The notes under the pieces are model-generated. The model did no database searches, was not told the origin of the DNA, and worked only from the letters and a program-made list of their open reading frames with translations. Positions 59,540-64,000 of a stretch of DNA of 64,000 bases are shown here, one piece after another (the stretch's first letter is position 1; every line of letters starts with the position of its first letter). Both the position numbers and the translations under genes were made by a program. The stretch is from Ctenosaura bakeri (Eukaryota; Chordata; Lepidosauria; Squamata; Iguanidae). The stretch lies in assembly GCA_948474755.1 (NCBI GenBank), contig CAOLHI010001312.1, positions 558,001 through 622,000 of the forward strand, in the 5' to 3' direction.

Positions 59540-60408
59540 GTTGTAAGATTTAGTGGCTGCAATCCTGCATGAGGAGATGGAGGTTCTGAAGCATGTCTGT
59601 TATGTTATCTGGCTGTCAGAAATAGATAGATAATCCTTAGTTGTTTCCCCCTTCAGCCTCTACATGACTGGTGGTAGGGAAGCTATAAGAAAAAGGTGGA
59701 TGTTGAGGACGGTAGAATGTCATTGCACAGGAAAGATAACGAATTCCTTCTTTTCCAGTGGCTAAAAAGATGGTGCATGTAGTCATATGTTGGACTTAGG
59801 CATATCTATGTCTTTACAAATGTCTTACTCTTGGTAGAGAGGAAAAAATACCTGAACAGGTTGGTTGATAGGAGGCAACATAAATGCCTATTTGGACTCT
59901 TGTCTGAGGAACAAATAGGAGGATTCTCATGATGAGTGCTTGCACTTCAAAGTTTACCACTGCATCACTGCTCCTACAGTTTTTCTGAACTGTGCATATT
60001 TAGTCTTTCTCTGCAGTCTTTGGTATGAAGCAGTATGTATGGGATCGTGCTCCATGTGTTCATATCTAAATACATGTCATTTGAATAGTGCTAAAGTGGC
60101 CAGTAAACCTCCTTTTCTTTATGTGATTTTTTTAATCTTTATATTTTGTACCGCTTGTGAAATATTCCAAAGCTTTCCAAAAAATGGATCTATTTGTTTT
60201 TCAATTATTCAGTGATTAATTTTTTAAAAAAGAAAAGGAAGCCAGAATTACATGTGAACATTCAGACTTTCTCTTCAGGAAAGATTTGTCTTCATCTCCA
60301 GATGGGCCAACATCATCTTTGCTATGATTCAAGGTAAATACCATTCATTCATCAAGAAATGAAAATACCAGTTGTATTTCAAACTTGTGGTATGAGTTCT
60401 ATGCAATC
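59540..60408. other. non-coding stretch, nothing recognised
   Basis: No gene or assignable repeat. Confidence 0.35.
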
Positions 60409-60411
60409 TTT

Positions 60412-60832
60412 GCCCCTTTCCTCACCTTACCTTCTTCCGGTGCTGGGGTGCGGGGATTGCGCAAGCAGCCTCTGGAGAGAGGCTCTCATGTTCAGGGTCC
60501 TTCAGCTCTGCACGAGCTGCCTGCTCGCGTGAGAGCCCCAACTCTTCCTTTCACAGTGCAGCCTGGGACATTCCCAGGCTGTGCTGGGGCAGGAAGTGCA
60601 ACCGGCATGGCTCCGTAGGCTCCACACACCAGGTAAGTGCACACGGGGCCCGGGAGCAACACATGATTGTGCACCATTTTTGGCTTCTAGCCAAAAATGA
60701 AAAGGTGCACGATCAGAGCCTGCTGGCCCCTGGAGCATCACACAATTGTGAGTGCATCGTGCAGATTGCTCCTCACAATCACACAATGCTCCAGGCTCCC
60801 TTTCACATGGCAAATGCCATGCAGAAAGGGCC
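60412..60832. mobile_element. GC-rich non-autonomous DNA element (family F)
   Basis: 421 bp bounded by GCCCCTTTC on the left and GAAAGGGCC on the right (one mismatch between the ends), with TTT at 60409-60411 and 60833-60835. The interior is GC-rich compared with its surroundings. It has a hairpin at 60664-60714 (TGATTGTGCACC against GGTGCACGATCA outside, ATTTTTGGC against GCCAAAAAT inside) and another at 60559-60582 (CCTGGGACATTCCCAGG). No transposase frame. Confidence 0.65.
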
Positions 60833-60839
60833 TTTCTTG

Positions 60840-62072
60840 TAATATATTGAGATAAATATTTGACAGTTGAAATCCCTTCAACTGCCATGAAATCCCTGTA
60901 GTGCTCAGGCATTGCCTGGTGCAACGTGACAGAAACCATCAGGCATTATCTCTGCCTATAGCTAAAATCTGGAAGAAAACTTGAATGTGTATACCTTCAC
61001 AAGAACCTATAGATTATGAAGTTCTGCAACTGAAAATGTTTTGGAGAATTTAGTAGTGCAGTAATCTTTTGTTAAGTAACTCCCCTTTTCTTCCCCTTCT
61101 TCTAAAAAATCCAAGCAGATCCAGCAGTGGGGACTTTGTGATGTCTTTCATAGATCTTCACTTAATAGTCCTTTCTCTTACAGTTGTTCCATGGTGAATC
61201 CTTTTAGAATAGTTTATTTTCAAAGGAATCCCCCTGCATTAGAGTGAGAAATCTCTTCGTGTTGTATCTATTGACAGGGCTGCATTAAGGTTTCCATAGA
61301 CCCTAGGCACTCTTGTATTCAACTCCCCACCTCATTGTGACATACCACTAGGGATGTTTTCATAGGCTCTAGGCACTGTGCCTAAACTGCCTAATGGATA
61401 AGACATCCCTGCCTATAGACTCCTGGATCAAGTTCTAGAGAAACAGCCAGATGAACAAGATGGTAAAGGATTTAGGGTCATGTTCTTCCAGAGCATGAGA
61501 AAGACACTACAGAGAACAAGGGTGAGTTCTAAAATGTGTCTCACACTCTGTTGGGGCTGCATATTGCAAGAATGGAAGTTTGAGAGAATAATAATATATA
61601 TATTAAAATTAGAGTTCCTGCATTTTATTACAGAATCCTATATAAAACATTCTGGCTGAAGGACTCTGAGGAGCCTTGAGAGGAAGAAGGCAAATACAAT
61701 AGACAGATACAGGAAAGCTACCCTTCTGGTCATTTGCCAATATTACTAAGCTTCTTACCAAAGATAAAAACATCAGGCAGACCTTTGAGAAACCCCAAAA
61801 TTCTTAGAAGCATGGTTTGAAAAAACATTATTATTGTCTAAACATTATTGCATACCCTTCAACATTTCACAGATGAAAACTAAGACACATCTGAATGTGG
61901 TGTGCAAGCAACATCAGAATGTTGTTGAGATGGCAAACATTATTAATGAGGAAGAGTGCAAAAGCCAGGACAGGCCACTACAGTTTGCTTTTGTTGGAAA
62001 GGAAATGATTCTTCTCTCCCTCTCTTCTCTCCCCAGCTGAGTTAATTGAGTACAGACTACTCCAGCACTTAG
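60840..62072. other. non-coding stretch, nothing recognised
   Basis: No gene. The words 'ccctaggcac' and 'gctctaggcactg' recur at 61300 and 61366, a small imperfect duplication. Confidence 0.35.
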
Positions 62073-62077
62073 ATATG

Positions 62078-62246
62078 AGCCATTTCTGCACTAGACTGTT
62101 CTAGTGCTATTATTCCGTTTTCAACATCCTATGGAATCCTGGAGTTTGCAGTTTTGGTGGCCTCTCCCGAAACTGCAAAGCCCAGGATTCCATAGGATGT
62201 TGAAAGTGGAATAATAGCACTAGAACTGTCTAGTGTGGAAATGGCC
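62078..62246. mobile_element. near-palindromic MITE, short form (family A)
   Basis: 169 bp, AGCCATTTCTGCACTAGACT to GTCTAGTGTGGAAATGGCC. Centre 'tggtggcctctcccg'. The arms are inverted for about 75 bp with few mismatches, one of the best preserved copies. Flanks ATG and ATA differ by one base. Confidence 0.8.
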
Positions 62247-62249
62247 ATA

Positions 62250-63650
62250 ATTTTAAGCAACAGAAGTAAGCTGAAGATAAAGGAATAAATGGTACCAGAA
62301 AAGAAAAACTGGAACACATTAAAAGCAGCTGAAAAAAAATGGAATGACAGAGGATTAGTCAGGACCACTCCTGCCATATTGAAACAATTGAAGGTTACAC
62401 TACTGTTAGTCTCTGCTAAAGTAGACCTGTTCAGTCAGTGGGATTTAGGATTCAGTCCTACATGTAAAGGACAGTTCTAGTGAGACTTTTCTGATCTGGA
62501 TCTGAAATCTAAAAAGCATTTCCAGGTATTCACTCACACGAACATGTTCAGTGTGCCCTCTGTATACAGGGGGGTTCCATTCCCAGAACCGTTGCATTAA
62601 AACAAGAAAACCATGAATGATCCACCCCATTATCATCAATGGATGCAATATGTGTGAACCCACGCTGGCACAGGTGTACACCCGGCACATCCCTTGATGA
62701 TAATTGGACACAAGGCTTTGCACGACCTTTCATTATTGTGTGCTGAGGTTGTGTCAGCAGAGGGCATACTGTATAACACTTGTATTGGGATGACCATTTA
62801 CTATTCGTTAAAACAGCTTTATGAGGTTGTTCCTGAATGCTATGGCTGCATAGCTCTTCCCACACTTATTTTTGTTCCTGTTATGTGCTGGATTTGTTGT
62901 TCTGGGAGGTTTCTGGCTTCCTTTAAACTGGACTTTGAAAATCAGAGCTCACAAAACAGGATACCTATATGAAAGATGACACCAAGGGAGGATGGAAGGA
63001 AGGACGAACATGAAATCATAGTGCTTGGCCATATGATTAGAAACTATGGTGTTATAGACCAAACAGATCACAGAAAATGTATTTTTTTCACTAGACGTTT
63101 TTTAAAAAAACACTTATAAATTGCTAAAAACGGCTCAAAAGGTGACCACCAAAATTGTTTCTGCAAAGTAACAAGTTAACCTAGCATGAAACAGTAGTCA
63201 CTGATTTTTAAAAATCAGTAATGTTGACTTTTGGCAAGTAAAACAAAGACTTTTTTCCTTGCTATTTTTAATTAATTTGGGACAACAAATCTGATTTTAA
63301 ATGAGTTCTTTCCAAGCTGTGCTTAGGATATTCATCCAAAAGTAGCTAATGTGGCCACTGTGGGGGGAGCATATCTGATAGATGAAACACTCATAATAAT
63401 GGAGATTTTTGTTTTCAAAGGGCAGTTTCCCACTATTGCCAATATTTGTTGTCTCAAAAGGGAAACATTACACTTATTTTTGCACACATACAGTTGGATT
63501 TGTTACTGGTGAAAATTGTGTCACTCATCTCAACAAGGCAAGTGATTTTGGTATTTAAGGCAGTAAATTCCACAAGCACCTCTCCTCATCTCTGACAGTA
63601 AAAGTAGGACACTCAGCATTAGTACCTGATGCAGCTACCTCACTTATTTC
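62250..63650. other. non-coding stretch, nothing recognised
   Basis: No gene or assignable repeat. Confidence 0.4.
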
Positions 63651-63654
63651 TAAA

Positions 63655-63797
63655 ACAGGAGTGGGAATTGTGTGATCCTAAGATGTTGCTGAATTGCAAC
63701 TCCCAGCATTCTTCTCCACTGGCTACACTTGCTAGGACTGCTGGGAATTTTAGTTCCACAACATTTAGGAGGGCTATACCGTTCCTACTCCTTTTCC
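63655..63797. mobile_element. foldback DNA repeat, hAT-like (family B)
   Basis: 'caggagtgggaattgtg' at the left is roughly inverted in 'cgttcctactcc' at the right. The inner pair is GTTGCTGAATTGCAACTCCC against TGGGAATTTTAGTTCCACAAC. Same layout as 22658-22780. No coding capacity. Confidence 0.55.
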
Positions 63798-64000
63798 TAA
63801 GTTATATTTATCTGTAAGCCATATTTGGAGTACACAGCTTGGTGCCTTCAGACTTTGTACTACCATAATGCTTAACCATTTCTTGTGCTAGTTGTCCCTT
63901 TGGGGAGTCTACTACAGACCAAAGCATCTGGAGAGCAGTAGGTTGCCTACCCTTTCATTAAAATATGATAAAGAAGTCTGTAAGCCTTCACAGCTTTGGA

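Noticed and set aside
1..64000. endogenous retrovirus or other viral insertion
   Set aside because: No LTR pairs, primer binding site, gag/pol/env motifs or other viral genes were seen; the only reverse transcriptase sequences belong to L1 and CR1 LINEs.

Overview
The window looks like nuclear DNA of a squamate reptile (lizard or snake). It is AT-rich and has no recognisable host exon, rRNA gene or tRNA gene, but it is dense with retroelements of a squamate type: CR1 fragments ending in the (CATAGAAT)-type 3' tail, L2-like 3' ends, tRNA-headed SINEs with an RTE/BovB-like tail (Sauria-SINE-like), a 5S-rRNA-headed SINE, and a long L1. Species cannot be fixed from the sequence alone. The region is either intergenic or lies inside a very large intron.

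The centrepiece is an essentially full-length L1 retrotransposon on the minus strand (12242-19790, about 7.5 kb). It has an intact ORF1 (16698-17888), an ORF2 broken by only three small lesions (12870-16660), a GC/CpG-rich 5' UTR carrying about 2.7 tandem monomers of about 114 bp, and a perfect 15-bp target-site duplication. It landed inside an older CR1 copy, whose two halves flank it (12031-12241 and 19791-19930).

Around it lie layered insertions. CR1 pieces are at 10318, 26150, 30031, 32625, 37631, 45055 and 54325. L2-like 3' ends are at 4160, 9480, 35150, 40660 and 41150. An older L1 3' relic is at 7335. SINEs, several with clear target duplications, are at 20924, 31603, 37712, 39347, 39907, 52447 and 55285. 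Nesting gives relative ages: a SINE inside a CR1 (37712), a foldback element inside a SINE (52487), and a half foldback element inside a CR1 (45385).

The most distinctive non-textbook content is a set of non-autonomous DNA elements. A near-palindromic family of 160-200 bp (copies at 11801, 33748, 45385, 52487, 54908, 57092, 57799, 62078) and two GC-rich elements (56264-56748 and 60412-60832) share GGCC-N-TTTC-like termini, and the best-preserved copies have 3-bp target duplications. This suggests one transposase source of PIF/Harbinger type, which is not in the window. An AT-rich dispersed repeat built of alternating GCATTTTC/GAAAATGC units (24108, 35733, 43408), a perfect 44-bp palindrome (59480-59523) and a foldback element with a solo arm elsewhere (31165-31556, 54178-54296) complete the picture.
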